Origin: an uncultured Bacteroidales bacterium
Lineage (GTDB): Bacteria; Bacteroidota; Bacteroidia; Bacteroidales; WCHB1-69
NCBI GenBank assembly: GCA_905235135.1
Contig: CAJOKR010000064.1
Location: 1-50,976 of the forward strand
DNA: 50,976 bases
Direction: 5' to 3'
The position numbers and the translations under genes were made by a program. Below, piece by piece: positions 1 to 9,700 of this stretch; the stretch's first letter is position 1, and every line of letters begins with the position of its first letter. The notes under the pieces are model-generated. The model was not told the DNA's origin, made no database searches, and saw only the letters and a list, made by a program, of their open reading frames with translations.

Positions 1-119
1 AAAAGTACAGGAATCAGACAGTTATCAACAAAAAACGGACAGTTATGAACAATGCTGTTCCGAAAAAACGGAGCAAATCCGTTCATAAGCGACCGACAAA
101 ATCAAAAGGAAAGAATTAA
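1..119 (+). CDS. possible 3' end of an upstream gene, cut by the window edge
   Basis: One frame is open from the window edge to a TAA at 117-119. It would encode a short lysine- and arginine-rich tail (motifs NKKR, PKKR, HKR, SKGKN). A second frame is open to a TAA at 86-88, so the assignment is weak. No family is recognisable from so little sequence. The basic composition would fit the C-terminal tail of a protein encoded to the left, but AT-rich non-coding DNA can give the same appearance. Confidence 0.3.
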   Translation, partial: KYRNQTVINKKRTVMNNAVPKKRSKSVHKRPTKSKGKN

Positions 120-135
120 ACGACAGTCCCTAGTT

Positions 136-166
136 ATTGTCAGAAATATTTTCGGCACAATTTTTG
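136..166 (+). promoter_or_regulatory. candidate Bacteroidota promoter of the RelA/SpoT gene
   Basis: ATTG at 136-139 and AATTTTTG at 159-166 are 19 bases apart, close to the Bacteroidota consensus TTTG-N19-TAnnTTTG with one mismatch in each box. Transcription would start near 173. That places the TTG at 137 upstream of the transcript and favours the ATG at 200 as the start codon. Confidence 0.4.
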
Positions 167-199
167 CAAAACCATAAACCTAAAAACGAAGAACGAAAA

Positions 200-2445
200 A
201 TGGGAGGATACATACCAAACAAACAATTGGAGAACCAGACGGTGGTGCGGAAGTACCGCGAGCTGCTGCAGGTGGTGTGGCCTCGGACCGACGCGGAGGA
301 GCGCAAGCAGATCCGCAAGGCCTTCAAGCTGGCCACCGACGCGCACTACGGGGTGCGTCGTAAGAGCGGCGAGCCCTACATCTACCACCCCATCGCCGTG
401 GCCATGATCTGCTGCTCCGAGATGAGCCTCGGCGCCACCTCCGTCATCTGCGCCCTGCTGCACGACGTGGTCGAGGACACCGACTACACCCTCGACGACA
501 TGCGCGAGCTCTTCGGCGACGTGGTGGCCAACATCATCGACGGTCTCACCAAAATCGACGACCTTGTGGTCGATAACGAGAACATCTCCCTGCAGGCTGA
601 GAACTTCAAGAAGATCTTCCTCTCCATGTCGAAAGACGTGCGAGTGATTCTCATCAAGCTGGCCGACCGGCTGCACAACATGCGCACCCTCGACGCGATG
701 CCGCCGGAGAAGCAGCTCAAAATCGCCTCCGAGACCTCCTACTTCTATGTCCCCTTCGCTCACCGACTCGGCCTCTACGCCATCAAGAGCGAGTTAGAGG
801 ACTACGCCATGCGCTATACCAACCCGACGGAATATTTCAGCATCGCTGAGAAGCTCAAGGATTCCGAGCAGGAGCGCGCAACCATGATTCCGGAGTTCAT
901 CGCACCCATCCAGCAAGCCCTCGACAAGGCCGGCATCAAGGCCGAAATCACCAGCCGCACCAAGTCCGTGTCGTCCATCTACAACAAGATGTTGCGCAAA
1001 CAGATCAACTTCGAGGATGTGTACGACATCTTCGCCGTGCGGTTCGTGTTCGACAGCCCCATGTACGAGGAGTTCGACATCTGCTGGCGAATTTACCACA
1101 TCATCTGCAATCTCTACCAGACCAACCCCTCGCGCGACCGCAACTTCCTCACCCACCCCAAGCCCAATGGCTACCAGTCGCTGCACGTGACCGCCATGAG
1201 CAAGCAGGGACGCTGGGTAGAGGTACAAATTCGCTCCAAACGGATGGACGAGATTGCCGAAAAGGGTCTCGCTGCACACTACCACTACAAGGACGACGGC
1301 GAGAGCGCCGACACCGACCTGAACAAGCGGTTGGAGGACTGGCTGCTGCGAACCCGCGAGATTCTCGACAGCAAGGATGCCGACGCCCTCGACTTCCTCA
1401 GCGAAGTGCGGCTGAACCTCGGGCTGAAGGAGATTTACGTCTTCACCCCCAAGGGCGATCGATGCCGCAGGGTTCCACCGTGCTCGACTTCGCCTACGCA
1501 CTGCACACCAACCTCGGCGACCACTGCATCGGCGCGAAGGTCAACTACAACATCACCCCCGTCAACAAGACGCTCAACAACGGCGACCAGGTGGAGATCA
1601 TCACCTCCAAGAAACAGTTCCCGAAGGCAGAATGGCTGGAGTTTGTGCAGACCCCAAAAGCCCGCCGCAGCATCAAGGACTTCTTCCGCAACGAGCAGCA
1701 GGAACTCATCTCCTCCGGAAAGCTGCTGCTGAAGCAGTATTTCGACGAGTTAGGCGTGGCATTCACCGAAGAGAATGTCCAGCAATTGATGGCCGCCTCG
1801 CTGGAGAAAAGTCCCGAGGACTTCTGGAGTGCCGTAGCTTCCAAGAAGCTGACAAAGAACAAGATAGCCAAGTTAGTGTCGGTGAAGAACGCCAAGGAGT
1901 TAGCCGACTTCCAGCAGAAAGTGACGCAGGAAATCGAGAGCAAACCCCTGAACCAGCTCATCGACGAGCAGATGCGGGTAACCCCGAACGCCTTCCTGCT
2001 CGACGACGACTTTGACCAGATCAAGTACGTGCTGGCCGACTGCTGCAACCCCATCCCCGGCGACACGGTGGTGGGCTTCCAGGTGTCGGACAACCGCATT
2101 GTGGTGCACCAGACCAGCTGCCCGAACGCCATCTCGCAGATGTCGCGCTTCGGCAACCGTATCATCAAGACCAAATGGCGCAAAGGCCAGAACATCGCCT
2201 TCCTTTCCGGCATCAAGCTCAAAGGCTTCGACCGCAAGGGCATCATCAAGGAGATGATGGACGTCGTCACCTCCCAGATGGACCTCAACATCCGCTCTTT
2301 AAACATCGAGTCCAAAAACAATGTCTTTACCGGCACCCTGATGCTCTACATCCAGAGCGTAAAGACCCTCAACAACCTCATCGAGCAACTGCGACAGATC
2401 GACCAGATGGAGTCGGTGGAACGAATCGGATACGACATCAGTTGA
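200..2445 (+). CDS. relA/spoT: bifunctional (p)ppGpp synthetase/hydrolase (RelA/SpoT family), frame disrupted
   Basis: This is a cytoplasmic stringent-response enzyme that makes and hydrolyses (p)ppGpp. The N-terminal HD hydrolase domain has HDVVED from about residue 88. The synthetase domain follows with the NGYQSLH motif near residue 325 and EVQIRS / EKGLAAHYHYK. After these come a TGS domain (MPQGSTVLDFAYALHTNLG) and a C-terminal ACT domain (LKGFDRKGIIKEMMD). The reading frame breaks at about 1455-1462, after FTPKGD: the upstream frame runs out of homology to 1732, and the downstream frame resumes at MPQGS and ends at 2445. The net shift is minus one. Normal family spacing suggests 1, 4 or 7 lost bases. 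Apart from the shift, the roughly 750-residue length and domain order are normal. The ATG at 200 is preferred because the promoter lies upstream of it and downstream of TTG 137. Whether the break is biological or an assembly error cannot be told here. Confidence 0.93.
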
Positions 2446-2446
2446 C

Positions 2447-2474
2447 AATGTAGAATGAAGAATGTAGTATTATG
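2447..2474 (+). repeat. degenerate heptamer array after the RelA/SpoT stop codon
   Basis: Four seven-base units, AATGTAG, AATGAAG, AATGTAG and TATTATG, begin one base after the TGA at 2443-2445. TAG or TGA triplets occur in more than one frame. It belongs to the period-seven family seen throughout the window. Confidence 0.55.
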
Positions 2475-2480
2475 AATAAA

Positions 2481-2561
2481 ATGCTTCCTTAAGCAGCCCC
2501 GAAGGGGCAAAACACACGAAGTGCAAATAACCCCACACAAGGCAAAGCCGCAGTGTGGGGC
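2481..2561 (+). repeat. three-hairpin intergenic element, copy 1
   Basis: This is an approximately 80-base element that folds into three consecutive hairpins: GCCCC-GAA-GGGGC, then CAC-GAA-GTG, then a long stem CCCCACAC / GTGTGGGG enclosing GGC-AAA-GCC. It ends 45 bases before the ATG of the YtxH-like gene at 2607. Other copies are at 28428, 42221 and 43601, all in the same orientation relative to the next gene. Stem bases differ between copies while pairing is kept. Confidence 0.8.
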
Positions 2562-2606
2562 GTAACAAATAAAAAGAAACACTAACCCTTAAAAAAACAA
2601 CAAAAA

Positions 2607-2855
2607 ATGAAAGCTTCAGAAATTTTAGCATTCGTGGCGGGAGCCGCCGCAGCTACAGGAATCACCCTTTTGTGCACCACCGAAAAGGGTAAGGAAATCC
2701 GCGAAAAAGTGGGTGAGAAGATGACCCGCGAGGAGATTGACCGCGTGATCGCCAAACTGAAAGAGAAACGCGCCTGTGCCCCCAGCGAGGATGACTTCAA
2801 CATCGACATCGAGGATGACGATTTCGAAGACAACGTCCAAGACGAAGAGCTGTAA
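2607..2855 (+). CDS. YtxH-like small membrane-associated protein
   Basis: The 82-residue protein has one N-terminal hydrophobic segment rich in small residues (ILAFVAGAAAATGITLL, about residues 5-21). An amphipathic charged helix (EKGKEIREKVGEKMTREEID) and a very acidic tail follow. This is the usual YtxH/gas-vesicle-like pattern, with a glycine/alanine anchor followed by a lysine/glutamate helix. Function in this family is poorly defined; envelope stress or membrane association is the usual suggestion. Its TAA overlaps the ATG of the next gene by one base, so the two are translationally coupled and part of a three-gene operon. A three-hairpin element lies directly upstream. Confidence 0.7.
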   Translation: MKASEILAFVAGAAAATGITLLCTTEKGKEIREKVGEKMTREEIDRVIAKLKEKRACAPSEDDFNIDIEDDDFEDNVQDEEL

Positions 2856-3295
2856 TGGACATCTTCGGTAAATTCACCAAAAAGTCGGACCGCAGCGAGA
2901 AGACGTGGAAGGACACCAAAACGTACTTCTCGCAGCGCTACGACCTGCTCAAGCTGGAGTTCCTTGAGAAATCGACGCAACTGCTGTCGGTCATCTTCTC
3001 CATGCTCATCGTCATCGTGTGCGCTTTGGTGGTGCTCATCTACCTGTCGTCGGCGGTCATCCACTGGCTGACGCTCGCGCTGAACGCCGCCTGGGCCTAC
3101 ACCATCCTCTGCGCCCTCTTCGTCGGCATCATTGTCTTCGTGCTGTCCAAGAAGGACGTCCTCTTCGTGAAACCGCTCATCCGCAAGTTCAGCCGCATCA
3201 TGTATCCCGACGATGTGGAGGAGCTTGAGACCGAGAACGTGATCAAAGACGTGGAAGACGAGTACGAAACGCAGAAAGGAGGTTCCCATGAGTAA
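2855..3295 (+). CDS. Holin-X / phage-holin superfamily III-like membrane protein
   Basis: The 146-residue protein has a soluble charged N terminus (about residues 1-38) and two closely spaced transmembrane segments (LLSVIFSMLIVIVCALVVLI and AWAYTILCALFVGIIVFVLS). An acidic cytoplasmic tail ends in EYETQKGGSHE. The two-helix hairpin with an amphipathic N-terminal helix matches the 'putative Holin-X' family, common in Bacteroidota and Actinomycetota and normally chromosomal rather than a lysis protein. It starts within the stop codon of the upstream YtxH-like gene and overlaps the next gene by eight bases. The three genes are almost certainly co-transcribed and act together at the inner membrane; the role is not known. 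Confidence 0.7.
   Translation: MDIFGKFTKKSDRSEKTWKDTKTYFSQRYDLLKLEFLEKSTQLLSVIFSMLIVIVCALVVLIYLSSAVIHWLTLALNAAWAYTILCALFVGIIVFVLSKKDVLFVKPLIRKFSRIMYPDDVEELETENVIKDVEDEYETQKGGSHE
3277..3282 (+). promoter_or_regulatory. Shine-Dalgarno-like AGGAGG
   Basis: AGGAGG lies five bases before the ATG at 3288, inside the end of the upstream reading frame. Bacteroidota genes rarely use such a strong site, so it may be a chance product of the KGG codons, or it may help reinitiation at this overlap. Confidence 0.4.
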
Positions 3296-3644
3296 GAGAG
3301 CCCCCATCAACGATTTGCAGGAGATTGCCCGCCGCAAGCAGGAAATCAAGGCCAAAATCGAGGTGCAGGAGCGCAAGCTCAGCAAGGACCTCGACGAATA
3401 CAAGGACGACGTGGAAACGTTCAAGAAGTTCTGGTCGGGCGTCAAGGGAGTCCGCCACATCGGGCAGAACTTCTCTTCCTCCAGCATCGGCCAGGCCATC
3501 CAGACGGTGCGCGCCCTGCCCATCGGCAAGAAAGTGACCAAGACCAGCGGAAAGCCAGGTTGGCTCGCCGCCATCTCCATCGGTGCGGAAGTGGCCAACT
3601 GGATCATCCACCGCCGCCGGAAACGGAAGAAGAGCAACAACTGA
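3288..3644 (+). CDS. small basic protein of the YtxH/Holin-X operon, unknown function
   Basis: The protein is 118 residues long. The N-terminal half is a charged, probably coiled helix (DLQEIARRKQEIKAKIEVQE and following). The middle is polar and glycine/serine rich. Near the C terminus is a weakly hydrophobic stretch (GWLAAISIGAEVANWII), followed by a polybasic end (HRRRKRKKSNN). I do not recognise a named family. The hydrophobic stretch followed by a basic tail suggests a membrane-associated protein with its tail on the cytoplasmic side. It overlaps the Holin-X gene by eight bases and is followed directly by a terminator, so it is the last gene of the operon. Confidence 0.65.
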   Translation: MSKRAPINDLQEIARRKQEIKAKIEVQERKLSKDLDEYKDDVETFKKFWSGVKGVRHIGQNFSSSSIGQAIQTVRALPIGKKVTKTSGKPGWLAAISIGAEVANWIIHRRRKRKKSNN

Positions 3645-3651
3645 ACATCAT

Positions 3652-3685
3652 AAAAGGCCGCCAGCAAACACTGACGGCCTTTTTT
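3652..3685 (+). terminator. rho-independent terminator of the 2607-3644 operon
   Basis: A nine-base perfect stem, AAAAGGCCG (3652-3660) with CGGCCTTTT (3675-3683), is followed by a run of T. The A-rich left side lets it work for the converging minus-strand gene as well. Confidence 0.8.
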
Positions 3686-3693
3686 GTTTACAA

Positions 3694-3733
3694 TTGATAA
3701 TGACCAAATACCGACGTATTTGGTCATTATCAA
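3694..3733. terminator. 18-base perfect inverted repeat between convergent genes
   Basis: The arms are 3694-3711 (TTGATAATGACCAAATAC) and 3716-3733, exactly complementary, with a four-base loop CGAC. It begins seven bases after the minus-strand stop codon at 3741 and about 10 bases beyond the plus-strand terminator. It probably acts as a 3'-end hairpin for the 2121-residue protein's transcript. Confidence 0.65.
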
Positions 3734-3740
3734 TGAATCA

Positions 3741-6700
3741 TTACTTCTTGACAAACGTCTTCGTCACCATTCCCTCTTCCGTCGTCACGCGCACGAAGTA
3801 CATGCCGTTGGCGAGGTTGGAGACGTTGATGCGAGTCGGATTTTCAGTAACGACAACGGTGTTGATCAGTTTACCATACACATCGTAAACCTCCATCGCG
3901 GTCACGGTCACATCGCCGTCGATGCGGACATCGATGTACTCCTTGGCCGGGTTCGGGAACAACACCACGCTGTTCTCCAGATGGTTCACAATGCCCACAT
4001 TGGTGGTGTGTGCAGTGATAGCCGCAGACCAATCGCTGGTCTGGCCGCTCGTACACACCGCCTGGACCTGGATTTCGTAGTCGGTGTTGCCCGTCAGACC
4101 GGTGATGTTGTAGCTGTTCGTATTGGAGGACGCGGAGTTAAGCTGCCCGTTCACAATACGGTACTGGATGTTCCAGCTGCTCACATCAGCGTTGGCATCC
4201 CAAGCGATAGCAATGCTCTCGTTCTGGACATCCGTGCTGTGCAGACCGGTCGGCGTAGCGCAAGGATCCGGACCAGGGCCAGGGGCGTTGCTACAGTCGG
4301 TGGTAAAAGTGTAGGTGGTGTAGGACGTCATATCCGAAATCGTATAGATCTGCGTGCCGTCAGGACCGAGAATGGTGAAGCTGACTTCATCGTCAAAGCT
4401 GCCAAAGCTCCACACCAACGACGTAGCTGTGTTGTCACAAAGCACGAGGTGTACGGTATCGTAAGACTGTTCGTCGTCGCCACCATGATCTTCAGCTTCC
4501 AATGTAGCAATGGTCGTACCATTCTGTTGCAGAGTCAGGTAACCGTCGTTCCAACCGTCACCGTAGCCGTCGCCGAGGATGAACGTATATTCGCAAGCGT
4601 CGGAAGCAGCGCAGTTCGGGGTGGTAAAGGAGGTCGTCTTGTAAGAGGAGGTTTCATCGCCGCAGTCAGCCTTCACACGCACATCGTAAGTAGTGAGGCC
4701 CGTCAGACCGGTGAGTTGGTAGCTCGTCGTGGTGACCGTGGCAACCGTCCAAGTGGTGGCCGAAGCCGTCTTATACTCCACAATCCAGCTGGATTCAGTG
4801 CCAGTAGGAACCCAAGAAACCGTAGCAGAGGTGTTGCCGACATTGGAAACCGCAATGCTGGACGGTGCCGGGCATGTATTGGAGAGACAGGAGACAGTCA
4901 GTGCGAAACCGGGATAAACCACAGAGCCGTCAGAGGTAAACAAGAGCGTAAGCGGGCCAGTAGTGGATGTCAACTCGGTGATTGTGAAGGTGCCGGAGTA
5001 AGTGCCCAACAGCGTACCACTGGTGCTGGCACCATCATACACGTACAGGTAATCCCAGCTGTTCTCCACGTCCACGGTACCGGAAATACTGATAACATTG
5101 CCTGGAATGCTCGGCTGAATGATCAACGTCGAGTTACAGTTGGTGCTGTAGTCGTTGTCAATACCACCGTCATCATAGATAATCATGGAACAGGTGGTAA
5201 TTGTGTTGGTTCCGGTAGCGGGCATGTTGTAGGAACCCGGCGTGGCCGCCACAGGACCAGTCAGCAGGCTCTCATCGCCTCCACCGCAGTCGGCCTTTAC
5301 GTAGAAATCATACGTAACTGCTGAGGCGAGGTTATCAACCATAAACGGATTGGTATTGGCCGCCGCCGTCGTACCAGTGCCAGGCGTAAAGCCTTGCGGA
5401 CCGTATTCAATCACCCAGTTGGAAGCAGAGCCGTTTTCGTTCCAGCCCAGGGTAACGGAAGACTCTGTCACATTATCGACAGTGATGTGTGTGGGCTGCG
5501 GACATGTGGGCGCCACCATAAGGGTCAGGTTGTCGATAAAGCCCTCGTTGTAGTAGGCGCCGGACACAAAGTTACCGATATTCTTCGGAGCCATCAAGGC
5601 GAGACGGTCGCCAGTGCCATTATAGGTGCTGAGGAACATGAAAACATCCTCGTAGGAAGACCCAGTGGTCAACAACATCGTGTCAATCGGTTCGAAGGTA
5701 TTGATGTCCGTTCCCGTCATCGCGCCCACAATCAAGCAGAACGGATAAGAGGTAGAGTAACGACGGGCTCCGAAAGACAACTGCAAAGTATTCAGCGGAT
5801 AAGTATCCGTGTCAAGAGAAGGCAAAATGGCGTATTGGTCGGAGTAAGCCGAAGATGTGTAGGTGTAGAACTCCAAACTGTAACTGCCGCTGGCAGCGTA
5901 CGTGGAACTGTAATAGACATACGGGAGAGCGGTATAGCTTGTGCCCGTGTTATAAGCATGCCAGCAGTCGCTCAGGTTGTTGGGACCGGAAGTGGTGTTG
6001 GAGGTGTGCGTACTCATGGAGTCGAAGTTCTGCGTGTAGGGCAGCTGCGTAAGAGGCAGACACTCCGTGGTGAAGGAAATCGAGTACCAGTGGCTCTCTC
6101 CGCCAGCCGTACAAACAGTGCGCACGTAGAAGTCGTAGGTCGTATTGTCCGTCAGGCCGGAGAGCGTCGCGGAGTTGGTATAGGCCACGTTGATGACGGC
6201 CGTTTCCAAATCCACGGTGCCGGTAGGTCCGTAGGTGTATTCCCACTCACTCTCGTCACCACCCGGCGTCCAGCCGAGGGTGGCCTCGTTATCGGTCGCA
6301 CTTTGCAGCACGACATCCGTCGGATGAGCACAGGGTGCCATGTAATCCACATAAAGGTCGTCAAAATACATGTAAGAGGAACCCCATTGCGGGATGCGGA
6401 AGGCCAGATAGCGGCCATTGCCGGAGTAGTTGGTGGTGGTAATCTCGTAGGTATCCCAGGTATATGACACCGGAACAGTAAAGGTGCCTATCGGCACAAA
6501 TGTGCTGTAGTCCGACGGATCGGTCATCACACCCGCCTCGATGCTGTAGCCGGTACTGGTGGCCAGCAACTTGAAGCTCACCTCCAAGCTGTCCATCGCC
6601 ACAGCGTCGTCAAAACGCGGGGTCGCAGCATAGCTATAATACGTGGAGGTGCCATAGAAGTAGAGGGATTTGGTACCCGACGAAGCATACGAGGAGGAAG

Positions 6701-9700
6701 CGTAGGGATAAGACGTGGAGTTGTTGGTGCCACGGAACCAGCAGTCAATGAAATAGGAAGAGCCGCTGCCCGCAGCCGACTCGAAGTCCTGAGTATAAGG
6801 CACATTGACGTAGTCACACACCGTGAAGGCGTTGACCGTGACCCAGTTGCTATACTCGGAACCGGAACAGACGCTGCGCAGACGGATGTTGTAATCCGTG
6901 CTGGAGGCCAAGGAGGTGAACGTGTAGGTGGTGGCGGTCACCGTTCCCACAGAGGTCCAGTCGGTAGTGTCGGCAGTCTTGTACTCCAATTCCCAAGAGG
7001 TTTCCTGATCGCCGGGTACCCAAGCGATGGTGATTTCCTCATCGCTGTAGTCGGTCACCACAACGTTGGGAGCGATACAGGTGGCCACAGAGTCGCAGTC
7101 GCCACCGAAAATCACGTTGGCACGGGTGGAGGTGCTGCTGGAAGAACCGCTGCTCGGTGTGGTGCTGATGCTGTACGGGGAGCTGTCCTGATAGATGTAT
7201 TTGGCCAACGTTCCGGAAGCCGTGTGCGATATCCATTGGTTGGAGGTGGTGTAGCTGCCCGTCTCATCAATAACAATGACGGCAAGGTTGTCGGTACCGT
7301 TATAGGCAAACGGTGCACTGAAGTTGTAGGTGTTCCAGCCCAGAGTCATCGTTTGGCTGCCGCTGTAAACCAACACGGCAGAGTCAGTGGGAAGCCAGCT
7401 GTCAGCATTCGAGGCCGTCGTATGCATCAGGTATATCTTATAGGTACGCGAAGAGTTGATGACGGAAGCATCGAACGCGATTGAGGTGAGTGTGCTGGGG
7501 CCGTTTAACTCAGTGGAGAGAAAGATCTGCTGCGTGTAGCAGTAGTTGTAGAAAGAGTAGGACGGGAGATAAGAGGTTGTGCCAGTACCTGAGCCGATGG
7601 CCAGTTCGCCGCCGGAGAGGCAATTGGTGAGCACCGTACCGGTCAGCGTATCGCTGTAACCATCTGCATCACAATCCATGAACAACCGCACTTCATATTG
7701 AGTTTGCGGGGTGAGGCCTCCAATAAGACAGTAGCTGGCCGTGGTGGTCACGCTCTGCCAGTTGTCGGTGCCAGCCTCCGTGTAATCCACATGGTAGGTC
7801 TCGGTGCCGGAAGCGGTCACGTCGGGCGACCAGTGTACCTGTATGGAACTACCACTGATGTTGCTGAAGTGCAAGTTGTGCGGCGCCATACAAGCGGTCT
7901 GACCAACCTCGATGACGATGTCGTCAACATAAACATAGTTGGAGGAGCTGCCCGGTGCAAAAGGACAGTAGAGCGTCGGATAAATCACCTGACCGTTCGC
8001 TGCGGCGGGAAGCGCAAATACAAATTCCGTCCAAGTGGAAGTCTGAAGATCGTTCGGATAGACCGTCTTCAATGAAACGAACGTGCTGATATCGGTGGGA
8101 TCCGTCATATAACCGGCCTGCATGTAGCCGTATCCGGCGGATGTCTTATACTCGTGGAAACGCATCACTAACGACTCGGTGTTGTTGGTCAGGTCAAGGC
8201 CCTGGAAGCGGATCATCGAGGAGTTGGGGGTATAGGAGTAGAAGTAGAGAGCTCCGCTGCCGGAATTGTGGTAAGTGCCGGAAATGTAGGGATAACTGGT
8301 GTAACCAGTACAGATGCCTACTTCCGCACAATCGGGAATGTGGCCGCTGCCTGTGCCAAAGCCTTCCATGTCCATCACGTAAGGCAGCTGGGCTGTCGGA
8401 GCACACAACGTCTTGAAAGTCTGCATATTCCAGAAGCTATTGTCAGAACCGCAGTTACCACGCACATAGACCGTGTAGTTGGTATTGCTGGTCAACTGGG
8501 TAGCCACATAGAAGGTGTCGTTCAACGTGATGGGCGTTTCGCTGTTCAGGGTGCTGCCTTCGGGAACCAGCACTAATTCAAAACCGTTGTGGTCTTCGCC
8601 GGAGTTCCATGAAATGGTTGCCCCTTCGTCCGTCACATTGGTGACCGTCAGATGGGTGGGCATCGGACAAACCACCGGCTCACCTACGAGGAAGCGGAGG
8701 TTATTACGGTCTGATCCCACAGTACCAGAGGCGAGGGAGTTCACGTTGTAGGGACTGCTGTCATTGTAAAGATACAGGCTCTTGCTGGAGGCGGAATGCA
8801 CATTGAAAGTGGGGTTCGAACTACTGACGTAGCTGCCCGTATTGTTCAACACAGCCACCACGATGTTGCTGGTGCCGTCATATTCGAAAGGAATGTCAAA
8901 CGGGATGTTCACCCAGTTGTCAGTACCGGCATTGGTAAAGTTGATCGTGCCGTTAAACACCTGGAACATTTCACTTACGGGCACCCAGTCGCCGCCGCTG
9001 AAGCTGCTCTTGTTGGTATTGCCAACATAGACCACAATGTCCTTGGTTTGTGCGGTGCCGTAAATATATTGGAAGGAAATACAGTTGATGGCGCCGTTGA
9101 TGGTGCCCAACTCAGCCACGGTGTAAATCTGCTCAGAGAAAGAGTAGTTGTAGAAGGTGTTGAGCGGCAACAGATATCCTGTGCTCGGAGTAGTACCGCC
9201 ATCCACAATCACCGTGTCCAAACAGTCGGCACAAGGGTTGGAGGCCATCGTGACAGAAACAGAAATCGGATTGGAGACGCAGCCACTGAGATATTCAGCA
9301 GTCACAGCGTAGGTATAATCGCCATTGGGCACGGAATCCAGATAGGAAGTGGCCCCGACAGTGGCGAGAAGCGCATCGTTACGAGTGAGATTGTAACCGG
9401 TAATCATATTATCGGCAGTCTGCAGATGGCCGATAATCAACCAGTTGTAAGCAGCAATAGTTGCTGTGGGATCACCTCCGGAAAGGGTTTCCCACACCGT
9501 GTTGGTACCATTAACCGCAATCAGGTCGCCGTAGTTGAAGACAGCCGTATTATTGCTGGCTCCAAGCGGATAGCCAGCCGAGCAGTCACAACGGATACCA
9601 ATCCACAGCTCCTGGGTGACATCTATCTGCAGGGCCGTGTCAAGGAGGATGGTGTTGAGGGTGTTGATGCTCAGCGGAGTGCTGATAAGCTTGTTCGCCA

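Noticed and set aside
137..199. TTG start extending the RelA/SpoT protein by 21 residues
   Set aside because: The TTG overlaps the predicted -33 box and lies upstream of the likely transcription start; the extension has no family resemblance.
2855..3295. Prophage lysis holin
   Set aside because: The two-helix Holin-X family is common on chromosomes, and no endolysin or phage genes are nearby.
3684..5324. 546-residue open frame on the plus strand
   Set aside because: Antisense shadow of the T9SS cargo gene, without signal peptide or domain motifs; low-complexity R/V/G-rich composition.
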